From positions 59,900,939 to 59,964,938 of the forward strand of contig OX388351.1 of the NCBI GenBank assembly GCA_947579665.1: a stretch of DNA of 64,000 nt. Reading direction: 5' to 3'. The notes beneath the pieces were generated by a model that had not been told where the DNA came from, made no database searches, and saw only the letters and a program-made list of their open reading frames with translations. The DNA comes from Sympetrum striolatum (Eukaryota > Arthropoda > Insecta > Odonata > Libellulidae). The position numbers were made by a program, and so were the translations under genes. Below are positions 34,458 to 46,971 of the stretch, piece after piece; positions within the stretch are counted from its first letter, which is position 1, and each line of letters opens with the position of its first letter.

Positions 34458-36647
34458 TATTTCTTTCTAAATGTTTGATCGTAACTACCTTAAGGTGCCA
34501 AAGGTATTTGGTAATATATTCTTTAAGTATAACATAAATTATTCTGAATGCGCTCTTCTAAAAGAACAACTCTGAAAATACGATCTGGTTAAGTAATTCC
34601 AATTTATCCTAGAGGTATTTCTTCGTATTATAATAGCATAAAACTTATCTCTTGTTATAATGTTGTACACCAAGTATGTTCCCGGAAAAACACCCGTTGT
34701 ATTTTTATTCTGGATTTCGCCCACATCTCTTCAGTCCCAGAAAGCCGCAGTTACCCAGCTATCTTAGAGCGATTTTGATCCTATTCTACTCCTAAGACTT
34801 CTCAAGTATTGTATCCTTGTTTATCATCTCCGTCTTCCGTTAATGAAAGGAAGAACACAATAAGGAAGAGGGAGAACCCAGAAGTACTTGGTCAAATTCC
34901 TTCATTATGGAAGTGGCGGGAAAAAAGTCCTTCCCTCGGAGGCGTGGTCGTACATATTATCTCTTCCCTAATTTCTTTCCTCGCGACCCTCCCACGCATT
35001 TCCCCCCATCCCATTATCTTTTCCTCCCTACGCCTCTCATTGGCTCCATTTCTCATTCTCTTCACTTCCCTCTCTTCGAAGAAATTTTTTCTTATATATA
35101 TTTTCTCCTCCATCCCCTCGTCTCTTTAATCTCTTAACTCTCGTCCTTCTCTCGCTTTATCTCATGTTATGTTGTGCGTCTCTTTCTTTCGCATTCATTC
35201 GCTAACATCATTTTCGCGTTAGATTCATGTTTCCTTCTTTTCATTTTTCGAGAATTGTGATGTTAAAGGGATTTGGAAACCCCAATTTTTCCTCTTGCAA
35301 AGCTCTTATATCCCTCTCTCAATTCATTATAAAAGACTTATTTCCTCTACCTCGTCTTTTTGTTTTTCCTCGAGGTTGTCTCTTTTTTACCACGTATACC
35401 ATAGACGTATTACAATTGCTTGTAGATACAAATGTATATTTGTAGATATATACATATGTAGCAATGTCGATACTTCAATTGAGCGTAAGCAAGTTACTTA
35501 AGGTCATCATTAACGATATTCCTTCGTGCTTTTCCAATCATTGCGTACTTTCTATCCCCTCATCTTTTCTTACGTTCAATTTCATTCTTTAGGATTTTTT
35601 TCACTCATCTTATGGAATTACTTTCTTATCAGCCTTTCTCCTCCTTTACAGCCACACTTCTCGGCCATCTCCTTTCACGATCTTAGTGACTCTGTTTTCA
35701 TCTTACCTTTCCACACTGTGATCATCACATACCGTTCATCCATATCTCTCTATCTGAAAGAAAAGAATTCAATTCAAGTCTCACACTATCTTTTTTCTGT
35801 TTATGGCATGTAAATTAATGTAGTGCTATGACGGAAATATCCGGTGCCTTCTGGTAACGCTTTCTATGTTATAATACTCTTTTAAAATAAGATGCTGCAA
35901 AGGGGTTCGTTTCTATTATTTGCATATGTGCATTCTTTCACTTCTTCTTGCTAGAATTTCAAGTCTTACACATATTGTACACGAAAGTACCACTTTTCGA
36001 TGGTTTGATGGTGAAGCCATCTTATTTTCTTTCTCTCTCAGTTATTCTTTCTTCTCTCTTTCTTTCTTCTTCCTCGATTTACTAATTAAATTTCAAATTC
36101 TCTTTTCCTTAGCTAACTTCTTCATTCTCTTCCTCTTTGTTTTCCTGTTCCTTAAGTGCGTACTTGAGTACGAGTTTCCTCATCTATTTATTTCCCTTTT
36201 CCAGCTACACCTCAAATTGGCCTCTCACTTTCCTCTAAATGCCTTTCCTCCTCCCTCTCTTCTCTCTTTTTATTGCTAATGTTCCTCTCCAAAACGTACC
36301 CCTATTCTGTTCGCTGCGATGCCTCTTCTCTGTTCCTTGTTTTCTAAGGAAAATACACGCTCAATCGTTTCCCCTTTTAATAGTTGCCTGGGAAAACCCC
36401 TGCAATACCAACATTCATAGTCTTACGCGTCGAGTGAACATCTCCGTTCGCTTAAAGATATATATTATTTATAATTTCAAAATCCCAAAGTTAATCAATT
36501 CTTCCATTCCCCGGGTACATTCTTTCGAACATTTTCTAATTCATTTCGATATCATGACCACCATTGCGCACCTGAAAACATTTCGATCGTTTCATTCTAT
36601 TTAAGAGCCTATTTTTTGGTAGCGTTCATCATTGAATTCTCTCTTCC
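34458..36647. other. Pyrimidine-rich, strand-asymmetric non-coding DNA
   Basis: From about 34800 to 36310 the plus strand is strongly biased to T and C, most extreme at about 34970-35150 and 36030-36280. Several leucine/serine/phenylalanine-rich frames of 70-120 codons arise from this composition. They resemble membrane segments only because TTT, CTT and TCT codons dominate. I do not call them genes. Confidence 0.5.
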
Positions 36648-36936
36648 TATTATTATTATTAGGGTCTTTATTAGGCGAGATTGAGACTAAAATGTCTCCT
36701 CTTCCATCTAACCTGCCGTTAAGTTGTTACATTATTATAAGTATATTAAATGTATCAATGAAACTTAGAGGAAAATAGAAGAAAATGTAAGAAGGGATAG
36801 CGGATGTAAAAAAAAACCTAAGAAAAGCTTAGGAAAAAATATCCGCTGCAGGAAAACACCCACAAAGAAGGGGGGTGTGAAAAACCTGCGCAAACCTACC
36901 CATAGCAAAAACTAAAAGACATTAAAGAAAACAATG
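36648..36936 (-). mobile_element. LINE-like 3' end, truncated copy (-)
   Basis: This is the minus-strand copy of the family at 26801. On the plus strand it begins with (TAT/TTA)n at 36648-36661, then GGGTCTTTATTAGGCGAGAT and TGAGACTAAAATG. It ends with GGGGGGTGTGAAAAACCTGC, GCAAACCTACCCATAG and AAAACTAAAAGAC. The terminal microsatellite lies at the 3' end of the element, as expected for a LINE or SINE tail. It is the longest copy in the window. Confidence 0.7.
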
Positions 36937-38937
36937 TACGTATAACCTGGAAAATTACAAGAAGTGTTAGAGACATAATTTCAAGACAAATAATGAAAGT
37001 TGATAAAAAAATGAAATGCAGAGAATACAGTCAAACCAGCTAGCATACAACATATAGCTAAACCGGTTATTTAGCAAAGAACAATTCCTTATCATTAAAG
37101 AAAGAAGTATTTGTCTTCAACGCTTACCAGAAATCGTAATTAAGATAGTAACACTTAATTCGGTAATACACTTAAACGTTTCCCATGTATAATTTAGGCA
37201 GATGTACCACAAACGAGACCGTTTGTCTACAGAATTAGTCACTATACTGGTATCGTTAAGGATGGTACTAAACTTAAATAACCTTTCACCCTTTCGCTAT
37301 TTCATATAACATTTCCCATTTCCTTCAATGTTTCGGTTGGTATAAACGTAGAACTTAGAAGTTTTTCTGTGCTGGTAATCTCTGTAGGCCTCCAATCTGC
37401 CGCAAAATGGCTCAGAAAGTTCGGAAGTTAAGCTACTGCGATAGGCTTAAGCCGCAGGTTTAGTTTTCATCGTGTATTACGTAAAAATCGGTATTTTTAA
37501 TCAAACTTTTCATCCGGTCGATGAGAATTGAAACAAACTCTACTCAAGCGTCAGATTTGAGTTTTTTTCCGAAAAACTGAAATCGCCGCTGAATTGCTCA
37601 ATCGCATTTCTCCTCCTAGCCCTTTCCAAATTAGGCGGGCTTCATCCACTGTTTACCGTGCCAACATGACCCTTGTTACATTTCAATTTTTGCGCGAGCT
37701 TCATTTTCCCCGGAAAATTCTCCCTTCCTCTCTCTCCAGCGTAAATTTCGAGCTCTAACGACATTAATGATTAACGCGTGTTTGTTTAAAGAGCCTTGCG
37801 CTTTTTCGGACGGAGACGACCTTGGCATTTACTTCTCACCTCATCGCAGGTTTTCGCCGACTTTCACTGCGAGATCCACGTGGAAAAGTGCCGAATATGA
37901 GGTGACTCGCGAGAAATCCGAACGATCCAGCATGCCTTTTTTGCCTAGTTAGCAACTTCGTCGTATCCATTTTCGATGGCGCAATCGCTAAACATTTCTA
38001 TATTATTATTATTAATGTTACATCAATACATGCAATTATTGCTTACAGTCTACCAGTAGTTCATACTCTAATCATTTATACTAAATAATTAAGCAAGGGC
38101 CTTAAGAGGGATCCAGCTAACTTATTCCATTCAGTAATACCTCTATAATATTGCATTATAAAACGGAAGGAAAATGAAGGTTGGTTTCCGTGCAATAAAT
38201 ACACGTGTTTGTTGTTGGAGTCGAGTAGAAAGGAATTTTTTCAATGACTCGATCTTTGTGTTCACATTGAAAACGCGCTCTCCGTCTTATGAATAAAATT
38301 TTTCCTGCGGAGTTCGTTCTTTTCGATAAAAGAAAACTCCAAAGAGCTGAGCCTCGGGGATGGAAAATCTCCTACTTTGTTTCTACAAAGGCAAGGAAGT
38401 TGCCCAGGAAATCTTCGACTTACTTTCTTCTGGCTGGGAGTAATCAAAAGAGACTTATCGGATAATTCTTCGTAGCAAAATAATCGCGCGACGTAATTTT
38501 ATTATTTCCCTCGCGAGGGACGACTTTAAAACGTTGTGATGGACGGAATTATTTCTTTGCTCCTTTTATCTTCGCAGCTACTACTTCCTTCGGCTTCCTT
38601 AAGATTCATATGTATTTCCTTAACCGGGAAATGCATCCGCTAATCATTCCATCCTTTGTCGTAAAACTTTTCTCATTTTTTTAATACGGGTTTAAAACGA
38701 TTAATACTACTCTCGCATCGGATTGAAGTTGATTTGTGCTACATTTACGTGGTATACGTGGTTACGTGGTACGTTTATCGTGGTTATTTAATATACTCGT
38801 AGAGTATCAATTCCTATTTACTGTAAAAATCAGAGAAAATGAAAATTCCTGGTTTGTAAATTATGAACTTTTAAATTTGATCCATAACAAAAAGTTAAGT
38901 AATTTAATATCAAAGATGTTATTTCATTTTTTACGCT
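36937..38937. other. Non-coding DNA, no gene seen
   Basis: A CpG-rich block spans about 37490-37980 and a moderate one 38260-38650. At 38745-38784, TACGTGG-like words recur five times. GGAAGTTAAGC near 37421 resembles a 5S rRNA internal box but nothing around it supports a 5S gene. Confidence 0.45.
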
Positions 38938-38966
38938 TAAAGTCTCAATCTCGCCCGAATAAAGTC
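38938..38966 (+). repeat. LINE-like 3' end fragment (+)
   Basis: TTAAAGTCTCAATCTCGCCC followed by GAATAAAG repeats the terminal segment of the 26801 family. Only about 29 bases are present. Confidence 0.5.
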
Positions 38967-40229
38967 GTTTTTTTATGTTCTAGAAAAAATTTATTTTTTT
39001 AAATTACGAATCTCTCGTGTCGCATTATATTAATGTGAATAGCTTTAAATGTTAAAATTAAGTTTAGAAAATATTTTATATGCCATGCTCCTTTCGTGTA
39101 TTTGTGAGGTTGTGATGCTGTAATCGAATCATGGAAAAACTTTCCGTCTTGAATTTAGTATTTTACAATTTTGTTTTAAAATATCATTAGTGCAAAATAT
39201 ATTATCTCGTTCTGTTGATAATGATTTGTAACATATTTTGTATTAATTATTAAACAAAAATTTTTGCACACTTAAAATTGTTGTCGAATATGACAGCTTT
39301 AAGCTGTTGTTTGTTGCTTATGCTCAACAACTAAATGAGTTTTAATAATCTTTTCAACTATAAGATTTCCTGAATTGTCTTTATTTGACTTAGAAGATGA
39401 CCTTTTCGTACGACTAAGAGATTATTTTTCTTCGTTCCATTTAGTGCAAGGCACATTGGCTCCCTGTTTTGCAAGATATCACTAAGGACCTTTTTATTTT
39501 ATTCTTAAACTGGTTAACCCAATTTATTTAGGGCAATCTCACGGTGAGATTATTCCGAAGTTCCATTTCAAAACATAGCATTGCTATGGTAATCACTCTT
39601 CTATCTCCAGAATGTGACCTTAGTTTTTAGGAGTGTTTTTTTCCTATCCTTTATATTCCTTTCCTTCCTGACTTCTCCGAGCCTCTCCTCCTAATTCTCA
39701 GCACACTGTTTCGTTAAGGTTTCCTACACGCCTCTCCACTAAACAGATTGATTCTCTCCCCCGAAATCCCACACGCTTCTCTTCACCCCTCTTCTCTCTC
39801 TCCCTTGCTCGTTAAACCCTATCGATACATCGTAAAGTCGGACCGGTAACCTTTATTCTGCATTATGTACGCCCTCCACTAATTTCCACGCAAGCTGGTA
39901 TACCTCAGTGCCATATTATTATCAAAAGATATGTTACAATCGGACAGTGACAATACATACTGCATATTGAATGCATTGTATACATATATTACATAACTTC
40001 TACACTTGTCAGCAATACAGTGCATAAAATGACAAAACTCTCAGTGATTGACTTTAAATGCTCAGGAAAATTACCACCTAAAACTTAAAGTATACATTTA
40101 CTATTTCTAACCAATATTCTTATTCAGTATATACATTATTTAAAAATATAAAATATTGCGTATGACTATGCACTAACTTAACAACTACTTCCCTTACCTC
40201 GTAATACAAGTTTTTACAAAGTTCCCAGT
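38967..40229. other. AT-rich non-coding DNA
   Basis: No gene is recognised. A pyrimidine-rich section lies at 39640-39800. Confidence 0.45.
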
Positions 40230-40325
40230 AGGCCTTCACGGCTACCGTGGTGGTCCCGGGGACAAGTCCCCACCGTATATCAACCCGCCAGGGAATCCCC
40301 TACTCCACCTGTACTCGTCAACGCT
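40230..40325 (-). repeat. GC-rich structured patch, possible repeat
   Basis: A sharply bounded GC-rich stretch of about 95 bases in AT-rich surroundings. It can fold: GGTGG (40250-40254) with CCACC, and inside it GGGGAC (40259-40264) with GTCCCC. The composition change and structure suggest part of a SINE or LINE, but no second copy exists in this window, so family membership is not shown. Confidence 0.35.
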
Positions 40326-43102
40326 CACTCGTCCTTAATAGTTTCACCTAATCTTTTCATAAATTCCCTTTGATATCTTGGTAATAGTACGTCTATATAT
40401 TTCTGTTACTCCGCAGAGGAGAAAAATCTATTTTCCGCCGCTGAAGAGTGATTTTATTCGAAAGGTTCCAGCGATCGATTCCTTCATTTATGTGTCCTTT
40501 CGGAGAAATTCGCTAATGGGTTTCTTTAATGTTCCGGATTAGTTTGGCTGTGTTTGCCGAATGGTTGGTTACTGGAACGGAAATCGCTCCGCTGTGTTGA
40601 TTCGGTGGCTTTTTCTTTTGGTTGTTTTGAGAGCTGGCGCGATCGTTTCTTCCGAAGATGCAGTCTCTGAAGGTCTAATCCAAGGTTACCTTTCTTTGTC
40701 CGCACAGTACCGGCAACTATGGTAAGAAGTGCGTACTTCAGCTAACGAAGACTGTTCGTTCTGAAGTTGTATTTGTCAGCCAAACCTTCGTAAGCATTAA
40801 TACTGTTTCCCATAAGCTCCTAGAAACTGCAATGTAAGTTAACACTTTCGAAAATCTTTCACTTTCTTTCACCATTTTGATAGAATGGGCACCGTACATT
40901 TTTTGTTTGGGAAATTTTGAATATCTTCTATCCTTGGACATGTAATGCTCGCTAGCCTACTCCGTTATTTTGCGTTACGTATATTAAAAAAGCATAATTT
41001 TTTCAGCCTAGCTTAATTCGTATTAATAATTATAATTCTTATATACTTGCGGAATCCGTGTTTGTTGATAAGATCCGATCTATAGCGAAACTTAAATATT
41101 TTTTGGCTGGGCAGGCGGAGCAATGAATGTTGATTTTTCAGTAAGGCCTGAAATGGAATTTGAATAATTTATAATTTTTCGTTAATCATACTTAACGAAG
41201 AAACCTTTCTTTTCAGATGCTTTATAATCATTTTGAGTTCAACTAAAGTTATAATTGAATTTTTAGGTTCACGTTCCCGACATTATGCACATGTACTCGT
41301 ATTATATATTCACTGGTAAACTGGTGACAAGGTCCAGCTTGAATTACCTACGAATAATCTCCTAGAATATGTACCGCTCATCTGAAGTACATACTAAGCC
41401 AGTGACATCAATGTACGCTCGTAAGAAAGTGAGGCGACTGAGTTCTCAGCATTACCACATTATATAATACGTGTTACATAATTCATTACAGTATTTTCTG
41501 TTGCGTGAAATGACATAAAGCGGGATACTTATAAGCGAAAACGAAACTCATGAGATATCTACTTAAGTAAAAATGCTCATCGCATTATTTAATTAAACTC
41601 CTTTCTCGTAAAAATCTGGAGACTAAGAAATATCCATATCTGTTTATCAAGGGTAAGTAAAGTGTGTACGGATCGTGAAACATGCTCGAAAATTTTCAAC
41701 TGCATCAGTACAATCTCAATCAATCGCTGTTTTCAAGAGAGAGAGGGAAATTTTGATAACATTTTAATAATCGCCCGCTCACCCCATCTCGTTCCTGCAT
41801 TTCGCGCAATCCCTTTCTCGTGATTTTCTCTATTGAAAAACTTCCACAAGCCCCCTCGACTGCCAACTTGGTCCGGCGAATTCCAACTCATACATCATCC
41901 CGCTACAATCCTCTTTTCTTTAATGAAGGCAGCCGTAATAAGTGGAGAAACAGAAGCAAAACATTTTCGTGACGTCACGCCCCCGCAGTCCGAAGTTAAT
42001 ATTGAAGCCATACATGTATTCGGCCTGTCGCGTCTCTCCGTTCTGCCTGCCATTTCCTAGTCTCGAGTTGTAAAATTTGGCCCAATTAACGAGAAAGGAC
42101 GAGATAAGATGGAAGTTTACGGTTTCGTTGATTATGGCGGAATAACTTAGGCTTATCTCCTCATCCTCTTTTAATTTCCTTATTTGCTTTTTTGTGTCCC
42201 GGGTCACTTTTATCCCACCTCGAAAGGCCTGCTCAATGGTTTAATTTATTCGGATTCCTATGAGCCGTCACGCCTCTGTGTTTTGGGTTGGGGATGGTAG
42301 TAATATTCCGAGATATAATTTTGTATGCGATAACCCGGGCCAGAAAAGCAGACGTTCTTATTTTTATGATTCGAGACAGTTTTAATCCCCATTCGGAAAA
42401 ACCAACATTAAGTTGTTGTTGTAGTAAGTTATTTATGTTTATCGCTGTAATATATGGCTAATGTTTAGTTGTTATCTGAACAGTACTGCAAAACGCCTGC
42501 TTCCCAAAAATTCACGTTCCATATCTATTCATTTGGTTTTGAATATTATGTATAATGGTTTAAATCTAAGAGGGGCCACGGCAATAAATTTTCAATTTAG
42601 ACTAATGCTACTGCAGGTTTCATACTTAATTTATGTATAATATAGGTAAAACGGAATAAGTGACCTTTAACTAATCATGTGTCATCATTAATTGTGGAAA
42701 TGAGAACTAAGAATAAATAGCTGTTTTTCCTTCTCTAAGTTGTCTTCCGAGTTTTGTCGCTTTTCTTTGATTAAAGGTAGTGTTATCTAACATTTTGGAC
42801 GAGGTATACGTAGAAACTTAATAGCTAATTGAACCTTCAGGACCCCCTTGAATGATGCAACCCACATAGCATAGAAGTATATGTAGAAGTATATCCAGTA
42901 TAGTAGATATATGTACAGTATAGATAGTACTCATATATATTTTCTCATCATTTCTATGCAGATATATTAAAAACACAAGAATTATCTAGTATATACTCTT
43001 CATCAAGGAATACGTAAGCAAAAAGTTAAATATACGTGAAATTACGATCTAGTTGTTATAATCAATATGTCCTAGCCGTACTTCGTGGAACGACATCTTA
43101 AG
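40326..43102. other. Non-coding DNA, no gene seen
   Basis: A moderate GC block spans 40380-40700 and a CpG-richer one 41770-42070, which contains the CRE-like GTGACGTCACG (41970-41980). AT-rich, imperfectly repeated AGTATAT words lie at 42885-42945. No gene is recognised. Confidence 0.45.
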
Positions 43103-43240
43103 TTGAAAGAAAAGACTTCGTAATTTCCACAATAAATACTGTCATTTCCGATGTGACATCATCTGAGGATGGCTGTCAGTGCCGAAACCGGTCGAATAAA
43201 TTAAAACTTATTGTGGAAATTACGAAGTCTTTTCTTTCAA
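43103..43240 (+). mobile_element. Hammerhead-like inverted-repeat element, copy 5
   Basis: The 33-base arms at 43103-43135 and 43208-43240 are exact reverse complements (left arm begins TTGAAAGAAAAGACTTCGTA). The 72-base centre contains CTGAGGA (43163-43169), T, GGC, a 7-base loop, GCC, GAAA and CCGGTCG (43183-43192). This is the best-preserved member of the family. GATG-TGA-CATC directly upstream can form a further short stem in the position of hammerhead stem I. The unpaired T before the GGC stem and the lack of an obvious matching stem III mean activity is not established. Perfect arms imply a recent insertion or pairing under selection. No target duplication is obvious. Confidence 0.75.
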
Positions 43241-44390
43241 TCTAGTTGTTACGTGCTCCATTTTTTAGCTTAATTTCATACAACATCCTCTTGGCATTCA
43301 CTCTAGTACACATACACCCTATGTATTTCATAAATACTGATACTAATACGTAATCCGTTTTCGTCGATTCTTTGCTAAACCACATGCCATTTTGTTATAT
43401 AGTCCATCATTAGATGTACAATATACGAGACTCGTACAAAATAATTACGAGAGCGTCCTGTTTATTTCATTCTTTCTGATTAAATTACAACGTCTACACC
43501 TAAATTCATTATTGTTTTCTGGTAAGGGTCAAAGCTGTATAATAATTCTCCTAGCCGCATGCGGTCACCGTGACCGCTTATGAGAAAAGATGCGACGTTG
43601 CTGCATCCGTCCACGCTCCAAAGGAATGAATCCTCCGAGGAAACGACATTGGGCCGCCTCGAATTGCTCGCAAGGTCGATTTAGTAAAGCATTATTAAGC
43701 TCCACATGCGTGGAGGCTTCTTCCAGCCGGTCCTGATTGTCCGCTTTCTTCCCGCGATATGTATCTTCTCTTTTTTGATCTCATTAAAATGGCAATCCCG
43801 CAGAGGAAGTCGAAATTAGGGAAGTGTTTACCAGCGCTAGGTTCTTGTTAGTCCGCCCTTCCCACTTTGACGTCATTGTCGGCAAGAGCGTTAATTGGCG
43901 TGAAGAAGAGATAGTATTAAAACGTTTTTAAGACATTATTAACGCTGTGCTCTTGCTCTGTGGGGTTTTCGGGTGGGCCTTAAGAGGAGAATTATTCTTT
44001 TTTAATGTCTCTCGTGAAGGGCTTGTTTTTATCGTCATTGTTTCGCCCTCACACCGAGATTGATATGCACACATTCGGGTCACGAGGAATATTCAAGCGT
44101 TGTTTACTGGCCTTTTGAGGGCGGAATGATCTTCTCGATCTCCAAGTGCAAACATAATTAAGGCATGCGTTTACCCTTTAATTTGGGAAGTGTCCTAAAT
44201 TAACTCTCTCTTAGTTTATGAGCCACCAGATTTTTTTTCTGGCGCGGAATTCTTTGCCATTGTTTTCCTTGGACATCTTAAGAAATGAGCTCATTTGCTG
44301 CAAAACTGTACTTATGTTTGAAATTTGCATTACAATGAACAGCGTTGGATAAAATATCATGATTTTAGAATAAGATATGGCGTGTAAAGA
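43241..44390. other. Non-coding DNA, no gene seen
   Basis: CpG-richer between about 43540 and 43900 and AT-rich elsewhere. No gene is recognised. Confidence 0.45.
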
Positions 44391-44402
44391 ATGGTGACTT
44401 AT

Positions 44403-44660
44403 AACGTTAAATGCATTTCCATTATTAAGGGTAGGATAAGCCTTCTATTAATAAATTCAATCGAAGAAGCCTTATCTTGGCGGAACTCCGTAATCGGGAT
44501 CATATTAAATAAAATTTCAAAATTATTTTCGTTGTCGATGTTTTGTGGAATTTTGAAATTTCATTTGATACGATCCCTTCTATTAAAAGGTAATTAATAG
44601 TATTAAATGCAATTTCATAATTATAGGAAAGAATACGGCTTCTAATTATTGGTAATTTAT
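44403..44660. repeat. AT-rich hairpin (44498-44575) with flanking direct repeats
   Basis: Arm 44498-44524 (GATCATATTAAATAAAATTT and on) pairs with 44549-44575 over 27 bases with about four mismatches, leaving a 24-base loop. Outside it, a direct repeat of about 45 bases begins GTTAAATGCATTTCC (44405) and ATTAAATGCAATTTC (44604). The arrangement suggests a small non-autonomous element with subterminal repeats. The stem-loop length also fits a miRNA precursor, but no known miRNA seed is recognised. Confidence 0.55.
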
Positions 44661-46079
44661 ATTAAAAAAACGCGTCGATATTTCCTTCTAATTTAAATAA
44701 TTAAACGACGGGTATCTCTCCCATGCAATTTGCTGTTTAGAAATAATCTCCAAAAAATAACCGACTTCTTATATCGAACATGGTAAATAAACAAATAGAT
44801 TCTATTATTTTCAGTATTGTCTGTATATTTTTCCTTGAATCTCTCATATGCATATGTTAAACACAATCCATATATGTACAGTAATAAGCGCAATCTTTAG
44901 ATAACGAAAAATTACATCTGCGACAAATTTTGTTTTACATTAAGAAGCAGTGGAGAGCTCCATATCTATGTATTACTCCCAGGTCGTCCATGAAACTGAT
45001 GCCAGACCCGCGCACAATCAACTTGATTTATGTAAACACCATTTTCTGAAAGACTCAATTAGCGGAGTGCAATTCTAGCGAGAGTTCGCTTGTCGTTTCG
45101 TGCCACGTTCCTCGTGGCCAGGTAATATTTGCTAAGATTGGCCCTTTTTCTTAGATTAATTTCCGTACGAAGAGATCTTGAGATACCCCGAAATTTAGTA
45201 ATCTTCCCTCAACGTATTATCAGTAGCCATTTTTGACCAATATACAATATTCAAAGTAGAAATATGGTGAATAATTTGGACAAATACTGACAACGAATGT
45301 GGTTTTCTTGTGCCTCTGTTGCCTCAGTATGTATCACGTTCAGCTGTTTATCCGTTAATCAACTCTCAAGTATTTGTTTGAGTGGAGCTACATTACTTGC
45401 TATTGTGACGATTCAATATATTTGTATGTTCCTAGTGGTTTATGTTTTGATTGCTAACAGTGACTCAACCTGATACACGTAATTAAACTGGTTACTCATT
45501 CGGCTTTTGTTAGTTCTTTGATATGTGCCCAAATATATCCTCGGTGTTTTTATTTTTATAAGTGTAATATGGAGGATATATTCGAGCCTCTATACCATGG
45601 AACAGATTCACGAATTACTTCTGTTTATAGCATAACAGAATAGTTTCTCTATATTTCTCGAATTCTTCACTTATAAACTTGGAGTTCCAAAAACAATTGC
45701 AAAAGCATCGTATCTCTAACTGATGTACATTTACCTAGTTAAAATTTGAGATTGCATTATTATCACGAATCCCGTTTCTATCTGAGACAACTCGAAAATC
45801 AAATGACTGTAATCTGTATTAATGCAACAACTCTGATGAATATGTACGTACTTTTGTAAAAGTCTGACTTTTCATCAATACGGCACACCCCTTCTTCGAC
45901 GAAAATTGCTAAGAAATCCTGTTCTAAAAATACTGCGGCGCATTAAGGCCAACTCACTCAGAATTAAATTCACTCTCCGTCCAATTAACTTGACCGGAAA
46001 AAATCCACGGAAATAAAAGATCAGGCGTCTCCGGGGCGGAGTTGCGAAATTTGTTTGCTTTCGGTTATCTTCCTGATAT
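44661..46079. other. AT-rich non-coding DNA
   Basis: No gene is recognised. A 6-bp GC stem-loop occurs at 45101-45117 (GCCACG..CGTGGC). Confidence 0.45.
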
Positions 46080-46690
46080 TTCTGAGCGCAGCCGAAGCGT
46101 GTATCCAGAGAACACGTCTTCCCATCTCGCGTGGCAGGATACGCGGCTTTTATAAGGGTTGCGGGCAAAAGGTAGATTGCGGGCGCCATGTTTGGTCGCT
46201 TTCATTACGTTTCTTGGTTGGGTACACAGCCTACTAAGTATATATTTACCGGAGGGTGGGCGGGCGGGGGCGGAACTATCCCAGGACTCCCTTCTCGTGT
46301 TCCCGGAGAGCTCGCAGTAAAAATCCACACTTGCCCCTTTTATTACCAGAACCGCCGTTACGTGTTTATCCGTACTTGCGCCATTCGTTTGGCTAATTGT
46401 TCCCATTTTTCCTTGCGGGCCGACTTGGTCTCCCCAGTGATAGTGGGTGGTGGGTTTTCAGCTTTTCGACTTCCGGGCGATACATTGGTTGCGGTGGACA
46501 GATTGGCTGGTTTCGGGGGTGGATTTTTTTCGCGGGGTGAAAAAACTTGCCGGTGTTCGGTGTCGCCGGCGGAGTCTTATGTCTTCACACCCGGAAGGGC
46601 TGGGTTGAGAGTTGGGTGGTACGGGGTACTCGGTGCGTGAAGGGAATCGATTACCCGGCTTGCACTTTCAGTTTGCGTGAGAAAAAGGTT
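46080..46690. other. CpG-rich block with long shadow frames
   Basis: This block is the most G-rich on the plus strand. A TTTTATAAG box (46147-46155) precedes a 150-codon plus frame whose ATG is at 46188; the frame runs to 46640. Overlapping minus frames of 104 and 113 codons also exist. The 150-residue product is glycine-rich, has no signal peptide or domain I recognise, and no splice signals support it. I regard it as a possible regulatory island and not as a gene. Confidence 0.35.
46254..46270 (+). other. G-quadruplex-forming motif
   Basis: GGGTGGGCGGGCGGGGG has four G runs joined by single-base loops, the arrangement known to give the most stable parallel quadruplexes. It lies inside the CpG-rich block, 99 bases after the TATA-like box. 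Confidence 0.8.
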
Positions 46691-46971
46691 TTTACCGGCT
46701 ATATGACCACGAGGGAGTGTGTTCAATCTTCTGTACGCCGCTGTAAAAGCAGGCCATTATATTGCGATCGTCGTGAAAGAGTGTTCTAGACGGTCTGGAA
46801 GTGGGAACTGAAGATGCTCGTGATTAATGTGCCACATACGTCGTTGATGTTGATCTACACACTGAACACGGTGAGGTTTTTAATGTATGAATTGAATCAA
46901 GAGGCTGACCTTAGTCAAAAGTTTCATAATATAGTACAAATAGAACAGGGTTGTTTAACATTTATATGCAA
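46691..46971. other. Non-coding DNA
   Basis: No gene, repeat or RNA is recognised. Confidence 0.4.

Noticed and set aside
35920..36279. A membrane-protein-like frame rich in Phe, Leu and Ser
   Set aside because: It is explained by the T/C-rich strand, where TTT, CTT and TCT codons dominate in all phases.
37415..37450. GGAAGTTAAGC, like the internal control box of 5S rRNA
   Set aside because: The remaining 5S sequence and its helices are absent.
46188..46640. A 150-codon frame behind a TATA-like box
   Set aside because: Long minus frames overlap it, the product is composition-driven (glycine-rich), and there is no family match or splice support.
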